From Gemmatimonadales bacterium (GTDB taxonomy: Bacteria > Gemmatimonadota > Gemmatimonadetes > Longimicrobiales > Gaopeijiaceae): DNA of 64,000 nt. The position numbers and the translations under genes were made by a program. The stretch lies in NCBI GenBank assembly GCA_007692605.1, contig REBS01000081.1, positions 19,849-83,848 on the forward strand, read 5' to 3'. How positions within the stretch are numbered: the stretch's first letter is position 1; every line of letters begins with the position of its first letter. Under the pieces are notes generated by a model. The model worked only from the letters and a program-made list of their open reading frames with translations, searched no databases and was not told the origin of the DNA. Below are positions 35,929-45,841 of the stretch, piece by piece.

Positions 35929-37220
35929 CGAACGCGCTTCCCTTTCCCGCCTTTCCCTTTCATGAAGTCCATCATCACGTACTGCCCCAGCGTCATCGTG
36001 CTCGTGAAGTACGCTTTCCCCCGCGCGATCTCGGACACCTTTCGCACGAACTGCACCAGGTACGGGTCCCGGGCCAGCATGAAGGTGTTGATCAGGATCC
36101 CGGCCTTCCGACAGGCGGCGACCTCGGAGTAGGTCTCCTTGAGAATACGGGGGTCCAGGCCCCCGGAATTGGTGTAGACCTGGCCGTCCGGCAGGGTGAT
36201 CGCCGAGGGCTTCCCGTCGGTGATCATGATGATCTGGCGCATCTCCTTGGCCTGCGAAAGGAGAATGCGCCGTGCCAGTTCGAGCCCCTCGGCCGTATTC
36301 GTGTGGAAGGGCCCGACCTGGGCGCGCCCGAGCCGCGAGAGGGGGATCTCGGTCGCGCGATCCCCGAAGGTCACCACCCGCAGGGAGTCACCGGGAAACT
36401 GGGTGCGGATCAGGTGGGAAAGCGCGAGTCCGACCCGCTTGGCCGGCGAGAAGCGGTCCTCTCCGTAGAGGATCATGGAATGCGAGATGTCGAGCATCAG
36501 GACCGTTGCGCACGACGAGCGGTGCTCGGTCTGATGCACCATGAGGTCCCCGTAGTGCAGATCCAGGGGAAGCTCGAGTCCCTCGCGCTCGAGCGCATTC
36601 TTGAGGGTGCCCGGGATGTCCAGGTTCATGGTGTCCCCGAATTCGTAGGGCTTGCTCGCGGCTCCCGCCTCGACTCCGGTCGAGAGCTTCGGGGTCTCGT
36701 GCACCCCCGGAGATGCCTGACCCATGCCGCCGAGCAGGCTCCGCAGTGCGCGGTAGCCGAGAAAGTCCATTCCCTTGCGGGTGAGCGAGAAGTCCACGCC
36801 TTCTGCGGCCTTCCGGGCTTCCTGGACCTCACCCCCCTTCCCCTCGGCGTCGAAGCCGACCCCGGAGCCGTCGGTGTCGAGGGTGAGGTAGCCGTCGACG
36901 ACGAGCTTCTCGACGAGGTCGTTCAAAAGCTCGGCGATCCGTTCGCGGAGCTCGGCGTCTCCCGGCCCTTCGTCGCTCAACTCCCGAATCATGTCGGGAG
37001 TGAGCTGTCCGGTCTCCAGGAGTGCGCGCAGGAGAGCTTCCTTCAGCGACTCGACCGACGAGGTGTCTTCGTCTCCGGACCATCCCCACCAGGGGTGGAA
37101 GTTGGGCCCCCCCGCGAATCCCCCGTCCATGAGGAAGTCGGAGAGGTGCTCGAGGAGGGCCTCGAGGTTCAGGCGATCGAGAAGACCACCGCGGTATCGG
37201 GTGTAGGTCGTGAAACGCAT
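35925..37220 (-). CDS. VWA domain protein
   Basis: MIDAS motif VLMLDISHSMILYGEDRFSPAKRVGLALSHLI; IIMITDGKPSAI; ATGA overlap with phzF. Confidence 0.82.
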   Translation of the reverse strand: MRFTTYTRYRGGLLDRLNLEALLEHLSDFLMDGGFAGGPNFHPWWGWSGDEDTSSVESLKEALLRALLETGQLTPDMIRELSDEGPGDAELRERIAELLNDLVEKLVVDGYLTLDTDGSGVGFDAEGKGGEVQEARKAAEGVDFSLTRKGMDFLGYRALRSLLGGMGQASPGVHETPKLSTGVEAGAASKPYEFGDTMNLDIPGTLKNALEREGLELPLDLHYGDLMVHQTEHRSSCATVLMLDISHSMILYGEDRFSPAKRVGLALSHLIRTQFPGDSLRVVTFGDRATEIPLSRLGRAQVGPFHTNTAEGLELARRILLSQAKEMRQIIMITDGKPSAITLPDGQVYTNSGGLDPRILKETYSEVAACRKAGILINTFMLARDPYLVQFVRKVSEIARGKAYFTSTMTLGQYVMMDFMKGKGGKGKRVR

Positions 37221-37254
37221 GGAATGGCCGGGGCCGAAGGACTACCTTCCGGGG

Positions 37255-38421
37255 ATGAGCGAAGCTGCCCAGCCCTGGGACGGGGCCCGGATCCGAGACC
37301 TGCGCGCGAGCCTCCTGGCGTTCTTCGATGAACACCAGCGTGAAATGCCGTGGCGCGAGACGTCGGATCCGTACCGGATCTGGGTGTCTGAGGTCATGCT
37401 TCAGCAGACCCGGGTGGAGACCGTCGTGCCCTACTACCGGCGATGGATGGAGCGGTTCCCAACCGTGCGGACGCTGGCGGAAGCCTCGACCGACGAGGTG
37501 CTCCGACACTGGCAGGGGCTCGGGTACTATTCTCGAGCACGGAACCTCCATAAGGCCGCACGGGAGCTCCAGGCCCACTACGACGGCGCGCTTCCCACCT
37601 CGGCTGCCGAGTTGAAGCAGCTCCCCGGTATCGGGGACTACACAGCCGGAGCAGTGGCCTCGATCGCCTTCGGAAAGGCCGAGCCCGCGGTCGATGGGAA
37701 TGTGCGGCGGGTTCTGGCGCGACTTCTCGACGAACCGTCGCCGACTGCGGGAGAACTGCGGCGCTGGGCCTCTGCCCTGGTCGACCCCGAGCGGCCCGGA
37801 GACTTCAATCAGGCATTCATGGAGCTCGGTTCGGTGGTCTGCGTACCCCGTTCTCCCCGGTGTCGAAGCTGTCCCGTCGGCGAGTACTGTCGGGCCCGGC
37901 GGGCCGGCACCCAGGAAGAGCGGCCCGCCCCGAAAACGAGAAAGCCGAATCCTCGGATCGTCGAAGTGGTACTGGTCCTGCGGAGGGGGGAGGATCGGAA
38001 CTGCGAGGTCTTTCTGCGCCGCCGACCCGCAGATGGACTTCTCGGGGGAATGTGGGAGTGCCCATCACGCGAGGCGAATGAAGGGCCTGATTCCGGGAGC
38101 GAGTTGTGGAAGGCCCAGGTTCGCAGGGCGTTGCAGGGTCTCCTGAACGAGATCGGTACGGGATCCGACGGTGTCGACGATCTTGGCGATCCCCGGGCAC
38201 TGACCTCGGTCGACCACACGTTCTCGCACCGCAGGGTCCACTACCACCCGTTCGAGGTGGCTGTCAGGCCGGGGCGGATCCTCCGTCCACCCGAAGGATC
38301 CGAGGGATACTGTCGCTGGGTACCTCTGCGGGATCGTACCCGGGTCCCGCTACCCGTGGCACAGGAGGCGATCCTTCGTGACCTCGAGCTGCGTCTCGCG
38401 GCGGGCGCCTCACTTTCGTAG
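37255..38421 (+). CDS. mutY: A/G-specific adenine glycosylase
   Basis: MPWRETSDPYRIWVSEVMLQQTRVETV, LPGIGDYTAGAVASIAFG, Fe-S motif CVPRSPRCRSCPVGEYC, NUDIX-like C-terminus. Confidence 0.95.
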   Translation: MSEAAQPWDGARIRDLRASLLAFFDEHQREMPWRETSDPYRIWVSEVMLQQTRVETVVPYYRRWMERFPTVRTLAEASTDEVLRHWQGLGYYSRARNLHKAARELQAHYDGALPTSAAELKQLPGIGDYTAGAVASIAFGKAEPAVDGNVRRVLARLLDEPSPTAGELRRWASALVDPERPGDFNQAFMELGSVVCVPRSPRCRSCPVGEYCRARRAGTQEERPAPKTRKPNPRIVEVVLVLRRGEDRNCEVFLRRRPADGLLGGMWECPSREANEGPDSGSELWKAQVRRALQGLLNEIGTGSDGVDDLGDPRALTSVDHTFSHRRVHYHPFEVAVRPGRILRPPEGSEGYCRWVPLRDRTRVPLPVAQEAILRDLELRLAAGASLS

Positions 38422-38460
38422 ATTCAACGGACCACGCCAAACAACCTTCGGAGGCCCGAC

Positions 38461-39417
38461 TTGTACCGACGAATCCTCGTTCCACTCGATGGCTCGCGAT
38501 TCGGCGAGCACGCACTTCCTCCGGCCCTCGCTTTTGCACGGAAGCTGGGAGCAGAACTGAACCTTGCGACCGTGGCGCTTCCCGCTTCTCCGGAGGTGGA
38601 CTCGCCCGATCGTGGGATGCCACGCGGTGAGGACGCGCGGGACCGAGGGTTGGCGAGGGCGACCTCCTACCTGGACGGGGTGACCGACCGCATCCGGGAG
38701 ACCGGCTTCGAGGGTGCCGTGAAGGCCGAGGTGATCTCGGCCGGGAACACCTCGCATTCCCTGGTGCGGCACCTGATCGAGGTCGATGCCGACCTCGTAG
38801 TCATGACCACGCACGGTCGGGGGCCGATCCAGAGGGCGTGGCTGGGCAGCACGGCCGACGGGGTGATCCGCAGGAGCCCGGTCCCGGTGCTTCTCCTGCG
38901 CCCCGAGGAGGAGGAGGGTGACGAGGGGTCCGCGAACCTCACTCTCGACCTCGAGGCCGGGCACATCCCGTACCGGCGGGTGCTGGTCCCGCTCGATGGG
39001 TCCCGGTCCGCCGAGGAGGTGCTCGCCATCACCCCACCGCTGACCGAAGACGACGCCACCTTCACCCTTCTGAAGGTCGTGGCTCCGTTCATACCGGGGG
39101 GATCCCCGTATCTGCCGCACGTCGTGAGGGAGACGAGAGATGAGGCGGTCGTGGAGTCGGCCTCGCGGGACTACCTCGACGATGCCGCGTCCCGCTTCGA
39201 TCTGGGCGGGCGCTCTGTCGAGATTCGCACGCGACTTCAGGGACAGGCTGGAATGTCGATCCTCGAGGTCGCGAGAGATGAGGCGATCGAACTGATCGCG
39301 ATCTCGACGACCGGACGGGGGGGAGTGGCCCGAATGCTCCTCGGGAGTGTGGCCGACAAGGTGATCCGGGGATCCCCCTGCCCCGTCCTGGTCTATCGCA
39401 AACCCGAAGAGAGCTGA
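38461..39417 (+). CDS. Universal stress protein with two USP domains
   Basis: YRRILVPLDGSRFGEHAL and YRRVLVPLDGSRSAEEVL; GxxGx9GS motifs THGRGPIQRAWLGS and TGRGGVARMLLGS; TTG start. Confidence 0.92.
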   Translation: MYRRILVPLDGSRFGEHALPPALAFARKLGAELNLATVALPASPEVDSPDRGMPRGEDARDRGLARATSYLDGVTDRIRETGFEGAVKAEVISAGNTSHSLVRHLIEVDADLVVMTTHGRGPIQRAWLGSTADGVIRRSPVPVLLLRPEEEEGDEGSANLTLDLEAGHIPYRRVLVPLDGSRSAEEVLAITPPLTEDDATFTLLKVVAPFIPGGSPYLPHVVRETRDEAVVESASRDYLDDAASRFDLGGRSVEIRTRLQGQAGMSILEVARDEAIELIAISTTGRGGVARMLLGSVADKVIRGSPCPVLVYRKPEES

Positions 39418-39421
39418 TCGT

Positions 39422-39437
39422 TCGGGGAGCGCCCCGA
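39422..39437. terminator. Candidate hairpin TCGGGG-AGCG-CCCCGA after the first USP gene
   Basis: Perfect 6-bp stem, 4-nt loop, 4 nt after the USP stop codon; no T tract. Confidence 0.4.
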
Positions 39438-39574
39438 GTGGGATATCCCGTCCTCTCCGGCGGGACGATGTCGGCCAAATAGTCCGATCGAGTCGTCGCG
39501 TATGCGAACGCGAAGTCATGGGGAACACGACAGGTTCCGATGATCCGGGCCCGCTTCCCCCAGTGAGGCCGGAC

Positions 39575-39591
39575 TTGGCAGCATCTTTGCG
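39575..39591 (+). promoter_or_regulatory. Candidate sigma-54 (-24/-12) promoter TTGGCAGCATCTTTGCG
   Basis: Exact GG-N10-GC spacing; TTGGCA and TTGC elements match the consensus; 68 nt upstream of the USP start at 39659. Confidence 0.5.
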
Positions 39592-39658
39592 TTTCGAAGC
39601 GAGCATCGATGGAGTCCGAATGCTCCAACGAATTCTCAAGGCACCGGAGACCTGCGTC

Positions 39659-40594
39659 ATGTACCAGTCGATTCTGCTTCCTCTCGATGGCTCGTCCTTC
39701 GCCGAAGAGGCACTCCCGCTGGGAGGTCTTCTGGGGCGGGTGTTCGATGCGGAGCTCCACCTGGTCCATGTGATTCGGCCGATTCCGGAAGTCGACTTTC
39801 AGACCCCGGAAGACGACCTGAACTGGAAGAAGGATCTGCGTGAAGCGGCCTCGAGCGCCCTGGGCGAGCTGTCGGCAACGCTCCGCTCCGAGGGTGTCCG
39901 GGCCCGGGCCGAGGTCCGGGAGGGCCAGGTGGTGGAAACCCTGCTCGAGACGATTCGAGACCGAGGTGCCGACCTGGGCGTCCTGACCTCGCACGGGGCC
40001 GGGGGGTTCCGTCGTTGGTGGCTGGGGAGCGTCGCGGACGCGCTGGTGCGCAAGAGTCACATCCCGATCCTGCTCGTCAGGCCCTGGGACGAGACCGAAG
40101 ACCGACCCGTCGACCAGGGTCCGCGCTTTCGCACGATTCTGGTCCCTCTCGACGGTTCGCCGGCCGCGGAGCTGGCCCTCGACCACGCCCGGGCACTGCA
40201 GCGTGAGCTGGGCGGGCGGCTCGTGCTCGTGCGTGTCGTACCCTCACCTCTCGAGGTGGGAAGCATGTACGGGATTCCTTCCGTCCGTCTCGAAGGCGCC
40301 TCTCACCGGGAGCAGCGGGAGGGCGCGGGGGCCTACCTCGACGAGGTCGTCGAGCGTTGGTCGGAAGGGGAGGAAGGTGACGCCGAGCGACCCGAGCGGC
40401 GGGTGGTCGAAGCGTCGGGGGCGGCGGAGGGCGTGCTCGAGGCCGCCCGCGTGACGGGAGCCGACCTGATCGTGTTGGCATCCCGGGGTCGTGGGGGCTT
40501 CAGCCGTACCTTGCTGGGCAGTGTCGCGGACAAGGTGATCCGGGGCGCGGCACCGCCGGTTCTCGTGGTGCCGCCGGTCGAAGAGGACAGCTGA
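39659..40594 (+). CDS. Universal stress protein with two USP domains
   Basis: YQSILLPLDGSSFAEEAL and FRTILVPLDGSPAAELAL; SHGAGGFRRWWLGS and SRGRGGFSRTLLGS. Confidence 0.92.
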   Translation: MYQSILLPLDGSSFAEEALPLGGLLGRVFDAELHLVHVIRPIPEVDFQTPEDDLNWKKDLREAASSALGELSATLRSEGVRARAEVREGQVVETLLETIRDRGADLGVLTSHGAGGFRRWWLGSVADALVRKSHIPILLVRPWDETEDRPVDQGPRFRTILVPLDGSPAAELALDHARALQRELGGRLVLVRVVPSPLEVGSMYGIPSVRLEGASHREQREGAGAYLDEVVERWSEGEEGDAERPERRVVEASGAAEGVLEAARVTGADLIVLASRGRGGFSRTLLGSVADKVIRGAAPPVLVVPPVEEDS

Positions 40595-40664
40595 CGCAAA
40601 CCCACCGCCGGGGGGCTCGCTCCACCGGCCTGTCTGACAGGGGCGACTCGGCGTCCGACCCCTT

Positions 40665-42122
40665 CTACGCGAAGGGGTCGAACTCCTGGTAGCCCTTCCC
40701 CTTCGGGCTTTCGTGCCGAGCGCGGCCATAGCCCCCGGTATCGGAACGCGAGATGCGCTTCTCGGCCACGAGCGCTTCCAGGACGAGCTCACACGCCGCC
40801 GCTCTGACGCCGTCCACCGCCGACGGACTTGCGAGGCCGGATTCCTCGACGAGATCGAGCAGTCCGGGGACCAGCTCGAAGCCCTTTACACACGCTTCGG
40901 CGCCGGCGTCACCCGAGACCTGCAGGGCACCCCCGTCCTCGAAGTAGGTGACGATCTCGGCGACGGGGCTTCCACCTGCCCGATCCTCGAAGGTCTCGCG
41001 CGCGGCCCGGGCGATCAGTTCGCGTGCGATCGGCTCGGCGCCCTGCAGTTCTCCCTCGTATTCCAGCTCCATCTTCCCCGTGATCATGGGGAGCGAAGCG
41101 TAGATGTCCCCGATCCGCGGCGTCGCCTTCGTCTCGCCAAGTCGGATGGCGCGCCGCTCGGCATTCGAGACGATCCCCTCGAGCAGGGTGATCGGCATCC
41201 GCTGGCTCACGCCCGAGCGTGCGTCGATCCTCTTGTCGCTGCGGGCTGCGAAGGCGATGCGTTCCACGACCTCGGCGACGAAGTCGGGAATCTCGACGGG
41301 CGGCCCGTCGCGTTCCACCCAGGCCTCCTGGCGTGTGATCGAGATGCCGGTGTCGATCCGTTGCGGATAATGCGTCCGGATCTCGGCCCCGATGCGATCC
41401 TTCAGGGGGGTGATGATCTTTCCCCGTGCCGTGTAGTCCTCGGGGTTCGCCGTGAACACCATGAAGACGTCGAGGCCGAGCCGAACCGGGAACCCCTTGA
41501 TCTGAACATCTCCCTCCTGAAGGATGTTGAAGAGGCCCACCTGGATCTTCCCGGCCAGATCCGGGAGCTCGTTGATCGCGAAGATTCCCCGGTTGGCTCG
41601 CGGCAGGAGCCCGTAGTGCAGGGTGAGCTCATCGGAAAGAATGTGGCCTCCCCGGGCGGCCTTGATCGGGTCCACATCGCCGATCAGGTCCGCGATCGTG
41701 ACATCGGGTGTCGCCAGCTTCTCGACGTACCGGGCCTCGCTCGGCAGCCAGTGGATCGGCGTGTCGTCGCCGTACTCCTCGACGAGCAAGCGGCCCTCCT
41801 TGGAGATCGGGCGGAGAGGGTCGTCATTCACCTCGCTCCCCGCCAGGACCGGAATCACCGGATCGAGGAGGTCTCGCAGGCCCCGCAGGATCCGGCTCTT
41901 CGCCTGCCCCCGGAGTCCCAGGAGGATGAAGTCCTGGCGGGCCAGTACCGCGTTCACGATCTGGGGGATGACGGACTCGTCGTAGCCCTGGATGCCCGGA
42001 AAGAGCTCCGAGCGGTCGCTCAGCCGGGAGAGAAGGTTGGCGCGCATCTCGTCACGAACGGATCGAGATCTCCACCCCGAGGAACGGAGGGCGCCGAGGG
42101 TATCGGGAAGACTGTCAGTCAT
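40665..42122 (-). CDS. MoxR/Mg-chelatase-type AAA+ ATPase
   Basis: SELFPGIQGYDESVIPQIVNAVLARQDFILLGLRGQAKSRI, GIFAINELPDLAGKIQVGLFNILQEGDVQIKGFPVRL, VFTANPEDYTARGKIITPLKDRIGAEIRTHYP. Confidence 0.88.
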   Translation of the reverse strand: MTDSLPDTLGALRSSGWRSRSVRDEMRANLLSRLSDRSELFPGIQGYDESVIPQIVNAVLARQDFILLGLRGQAKSRILRGLRDLLDPVIPVLAGSEVNDDPLRPISKEGRLLVEEYGDDTPIHWLPSEARYVEKLATPDVTIADLIGDVDPIKAARGGHILSDELTLHYGLLPRANRGIFAINELPDLAGKIQVGLFNILQEGDVQIKGFPVRLGLDVFMVFTANPEDYTARGKIITPLKDRIGAEIRTHYPQRIDTGISITRQEAWVERDGPPVEIPDFVAEVVERIAFAARSDKRIDARSGVSQRMPITLLEGIVSNAERRAIRLGETKATPRIGDIYASLPMITGKMELEYEGELQGAEPIARELIARAARETFEDRAGGSPVAEIVTYFEDGGALQVSGDAGAEACVKGFELVPGLLDLVEESGLASPSAVDGVRAAACELVLEALVAEKRISRSDTGGYGRARHESPKGKGYQEFDPFA

Positions 42123-42363
42123 GGATTTGGACCGGATTTCCGGGATGACGGGAAGGCTGGGATTCGCTAGACTTGGGAGGTCGCCGGGACGGTGAAGGGG
42201 CATGCGCATCTGGTCATTGCCCCCGAACCGCCCCCGGCGCCGGAGTGCGGGGTACCTCCGGAAGCCGTCGGGGTTCCAGATGAGGGACTGCGACGAAGCG
42301 CCTGCGGTTTCGATGAAGACCTCCCCGCTCGATCGAACGCCATTCCCCAAGGAGCAGCCAGGC

Positions 42364-44043
42364 ATGACCGATATCCAGCGCCCGAGTGGTACCATCCGGC
42401 CCATCGAGGAACAGCCGGAGCTTCCCCTCGACCGAGTGATCCTGAGGGAGTCGCCCGATGAAGAAGCCGTTCCCATGGATGTGCTGTTCGTCGGTGGAGG
42501 GCCGGCCGGGTTGGCCGGGGCCATCGAGCTGGCTCGTCTCGTCCGGGCCGACAACGAGGCCGGGGGCGGTCTGGGGGAGATCGAGATCGGGGTCCTCGAG
42601 AAGGCGGCCGAACTCGGGGAGCACAGCCTGTCGGGTGCGGTGATCAACCCGCAGCCCTTCCGGGAGCTCTTTCCGGATCTGCCCGTCGACAAACTCCCCT
42701 TTCGGAGGCCCGTCGAGAAGGAGGCCGTCTACCTGTTGCGCAAGAAGGGGGCGACCCGCCTGCCCACACCTCCGACCATGAAGAACCATGGGAACTGGAT
42801 CGCCTCGCTTTCCGAGGTTGTGCGCTGGATGGGAGAGCAGGCCGAGGAGATGGGGGTCAACGTCTTTCCCGGGTTTCCGGTGGACTCGCTTCTGGTCGAA
42901 GGGGAGAGGGTCACCGGGGTCCGGACGACTCCGGCGGGCCTCGACCGCGACGGCAATCCGGCGGGTGGGCATACTCCGGCCATGGATCTTACCGCGCAGG
43001 TCACGGTGCTCTCCGAAGGGACCCGGGGGCTCCTGACCCAGGGATGGATGAAGTGGCAGGGAGCGACCTCGCAGAACCCACAGATCTACGCGCTCGGCGT
43101 CAAGGAACTCTGGGAGACGAAGCAGCCCCTGGACCGGATCATCCATACGCTCGGATGGCCTCTTCCGGGGAGCGCCTTCGGGGGCTCCTGGATGTACCCG
43201 ATGGAAGAGAACCTCGTGTCGCTGGGTCTCGTCGTGGGGCTCGACTACCCCGACGCGCACCTCGACGTCCACGAGCTCCTGCAGCGGATGAAGCTGCATC
43301 CGCTCTTCCGCGAGATCCTCGCGGGGGGCGAGATGGTGGAGTGGGGAGCCAAGACGATTCCCGAGGGGGGCTATTACGCACTGGCCGATCGACGGCATGG
43401 CGACGGATGCCTGGTCGTCGGGGACTCCGCCGGGTACGTCGATGTCCCCTCGCTCAAGGGGGTGCACTATGCCGCGCAGTCGGGGATCTATGCGGCGCGG
43501 GCCATCTTCGACGCCCTCAAGGCCGGCGACACCTCGGCGGAGCGACTTTCGGCGTACACGCGCATGGTCGACGAGTCGTACATCGTCTCCGACATGAGGA
43601 AGACCCGCAACATGCGGCTCGCCTTCAAGAAGGGCTTTGTGGGTGGCGGAATGCGGGCCGGGCTCATGACGCTCACCGGGGGCCGCTTTCCCGGAAAGAG
43701 AATTCCGTCCGAGGAGGACGCCGAGGAGCCCCGCACTCTCGACGCCATTCCCGAGCCGTTCGTCCCCGATGGGGAATTGACCTTCTCGAAGGTGGACGCG
43801 GTCTTCAAGTCGGGAAACAAGACGCGTGACGACATCCCTTCGCACCTGAAGGTCGGAGAGGACGTGTCGGCCGAAATGGCCGAGTTCCTGAGCAACATGT
43901 GTCCGGCAGCCGTGTATGAGCGCGACGGGGAGAACCTCGTCGTGAACGCGCCGAACTGTGTGGACTGCAAGGCCACCGATGTGGTGGGACCCCGCTGGAC
44001 GCCCCGCGAAGGTGGGAGTGGTCCAGCCTATCGACGAATGTAA
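42364..44043 (+). CDS. Electron transfer flavoprotein-ubiquinone oxidoreductase
   Basis: MDVLFVGGGPAGLAGAIELA, EHSLSGAVINPQPFRELFP, GLVVGLDYPDAHLDVHELLQRMK, ferredoxin-like CPAAVYE...NCVDCKATDVVGPRWTPREGGSGPAYRRM. Confidence 0.92.
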   Translation: MTDIQRPSGTIRPIEEQPELPLDRVILRESPDEEAVPMDVLFVGGGPAGLAGAIELARLVRADNEAGGGLGEIEIGVLEKAAELGEHSLSGAVINPQPFRELFPDLPVDKLPFRRPVEKEAVYLLRKKGATRLPTPPTMKNHGNWIASLSEVVRWMGEQAEEMGVNVFPGFPVDSLLVEGERVTGVRTTPAGLDRDGNPAGGHTPAMDLTAQVTVLSEGTRGLLTQGWMKWQGATSQNPQIYALGVKELWETKQPLDRIIHTLGWPLPGSAFGGSWMYPMEENLVSLGLVVGLDYPDAHLDVHELLQRMKLHPLFREILAGGEMVEWGAKTIPEGGYYALADRRHGDGCLVVGDSAGYVDVPSLKGVHYAAQSGIYAARAIFDALKAGDTSAERLSAYTRMVDESYIVSDMRKTRNMRLAFKKGFVGGGMRAGLMTLTGGRFPGKRIPSEEDAEEPRTLDAIPEPFVPDGELTFSKVDAVFKSGNKTRDDIPSHLKVGEDVSAEMAEFLSNMCPAAVYERDGENLVVNAPNCVDCKATDVVGPRWTPREGGSGPAYRRM

Positions 44044-44058
44044 CCCCGGAGGCGCCTC

Positions 44059-44331
44059 ATGTCCGTTGTGGAACTGCTGATCCTACTTCTCATCGCGGGC
44101 ATCTGTGGGTCGCTGGCCCAGGCGCTCACCGGTTTCAATCGTGGGGGCTGCCTGCTCGCCGTCGCGCTCGGGTTCATCGGTGCGCTGGTGGGCATGTGGA
44201 TTGCACGGGCGCTGGGTTTGCCCGAGCCCTTTGCGATCCAGATCGGCGGGCAGGCATTTCCGATCGTGTGGTCGATCGTGGGGGCTACGGTGGTGACGAT
44301 CGTGGTGGGGCTGCTGACCGGGCGCCGCTGA
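44059..44331 (+). CDS. GlsB/YeaQ/YmgE-like small membrane protein
   Basis: 90 aa, three hydrophobic segments, GFIGALVGMWIARALGLPEPFAIQIGGQAFPIVWSIVGA. Confidence 0.7.
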   Translation: MSVVELLILLLIAGICGSLAQALTGFNRGGCLLAVALGFIGALVGMWIARALGLPEPFAIQIGGQAFPIVWSIVGATVVTIVVGLLTGRR

Positions 44332-44398
44332 ATCGGAAGCGGGTGAGTGTCGCCCCGGGAGATCGTAGACCGGCAAGAGGCAGGGCCCCCGGTGACGC

Positions 44399-44427
44399 TT
44401 GTCTCGTCAGATCCCACGGGGTATGAT
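44399..44427 (+). promoter_or_regulatory. Candidate sigma-70 promoter TTGTCT-17-TATGAT
   Basis: -35 TTGTCT 44399-44404, 17-bp spacer, -10 TATGAT 44422-44427, before the exporter operon. Confidence 0.55.
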
Positions 44428-44602
44428 TAGACTCACCATTCCAAAATCTGTGATTTGAAGACGGCGGTCACTCGAATGTCAGTGAGACCCGGCAGAGTCG
44501 GGCGATCTGACCATTGGGAGCGGGACTCCAGTCCCGGTCCGGTCTGCTTCGCGGGCCTCCAGCTCGTGGCGGGTGCCTCGTCCCGGCTGGGTGAATTCCA
44601 TC

Positions 44603-45748
44603 ATGACGATCAAGAAGCTCGCATTCGGTGTGGCTCTGTTCGTAGTCCTCATGGTCCTGTGGGGCACGCAACGCCTGGCCTCGGGTGACCCCGGCCTTCC
44701 CCCCCTGGAGATCACGACGGTGGACCGCGGCGAAGTCTCGCAGCGGATCGTGGCCTACGGATCCCTGCAGCCGGTCGAGCGCGTCGAGGTCGGTAGCCAG
44801 GTGTCCGGCATCGTCGACGAGATCTACGTCGACTTCAACAGCCGGGTACAGCGAGGCGACGTGATCGCCCGCATCGACCCCTCGACCTTCGAGGCCGCGG
44901 TGAGTTCGGCAGAGGCCGAGTTGGAGTCGGCCGAGGCGACGCTCGAGCTGGCCCGACTGCAGTGGCAGCGGGTCCAGGAGCTGCGCGAGGCCCGCATCGT
45001 GCCGCAGTCCGATGTCGACGAAGCCCGGGCGAGCCTGCGCCAGGCGGAATCCTCGGTTCAGGTCCGCCGACACGCACTCGATCGGGCGGTCCGTGAACTG
45101 GAGCGGTGCACGATCCTGGCCCCTGCGGACGGGATCGTGATCTCGCGCTCCGTCGACCCGGGTCAGACGGTGGCCGCCAGTCTGAGCGCACCGGTCCTCT
45201 TCGAGATCGTGGCCGACCTCACGCAGATGCACATTCATGCCAGCGTCTCCGAGGCCGACATCGGAATGGTCAGCGAGGGCCAGGCGGTGCGATTCGTGGT
45301 CGATGCGCACCGGGATCGCGAGCTCGAGGGCGAAGTGGTGCAGGTGCGAAACGCCCCGATCATGGAAGACAACGTGGTCCACTACGAGACGATCATCGCG
45401 GTGAATAACGATGAGGGGTTCCTGAAGCCCGGAATGACCGCCGAGGTTTCGATCATCGCTGAGGAGCGGGCCGACGTGGTTCGGGTCCGCAATACCGCTC
45501 TTCGCGCGCGCATTCCCGATGATATTCGTCCTGCGGATCCCGAAGAAACCGGCGATGCGCTGGTCTACCGTATCGTCGACCGAGAGCTCGTGGCGACGGC
45601 GGTCTGGACGGGTCTGAACGACGGGATTCATACCGAGATCGTCGAAGGTCTCGATGCGGGGGACCAGCTCGCGATCGGCCTCTCGCTCATACCCGAGGGC
45701 CAGAGGAACCGTCGCAGTCTGTTCAGCGGGGACCAGGCGCAGTACTGA
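44603..45748 (+). CDS. Efflux periplasmic adaptor, HlyD/MacA family
   Basis: VDRGEVSQRIVAYGSLQPVERVEVGSQVSGIVDEIYVDFNSRVQRGDVIARIDPSTFEAAV; long coiled hairpin. Confidence 0.88.
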   Translation: MTIKKLAFGVALFVVLMVLWGTQRLASGDPGLPPLEITTVDRGEVSQRIVAYGSLQPVERVEVGSQVSGIVDEIYVDFNSRVQRGDVIARIDPSTFEAAVSSAEAELESAEATLELARLQWQRVQELREARIVPQSDVDEARASLRQAESSVQVRRHALDRAVRELERCTILAPADGIVISRSVDPGQTVAASLSAPVLFEIVADLTQMHIHASVSEADIGMVSEGQAVRFVVDAHRDRELEGEVVQVRNAPIMEDNVVHYETIIAVNNDEGFLKPGMTAEVSIIAEERADVVRVRNTALRARIPDDIRPADPEETGDALVYRIVDRELVATAVWTGLNDGIHTEIVEGLDAGDQLAIGLSLIPEGQRNRRSLFSGDQAQY

Positions 45749-45841
45749 CCCGTGATTCGCCGGATGCGTCGTTCGCACGACGCACCCGACCCGCTCACCC
45801 CCTGACCGCCTGACACGCTCACTTCATCGCCCCCGGAGTCC

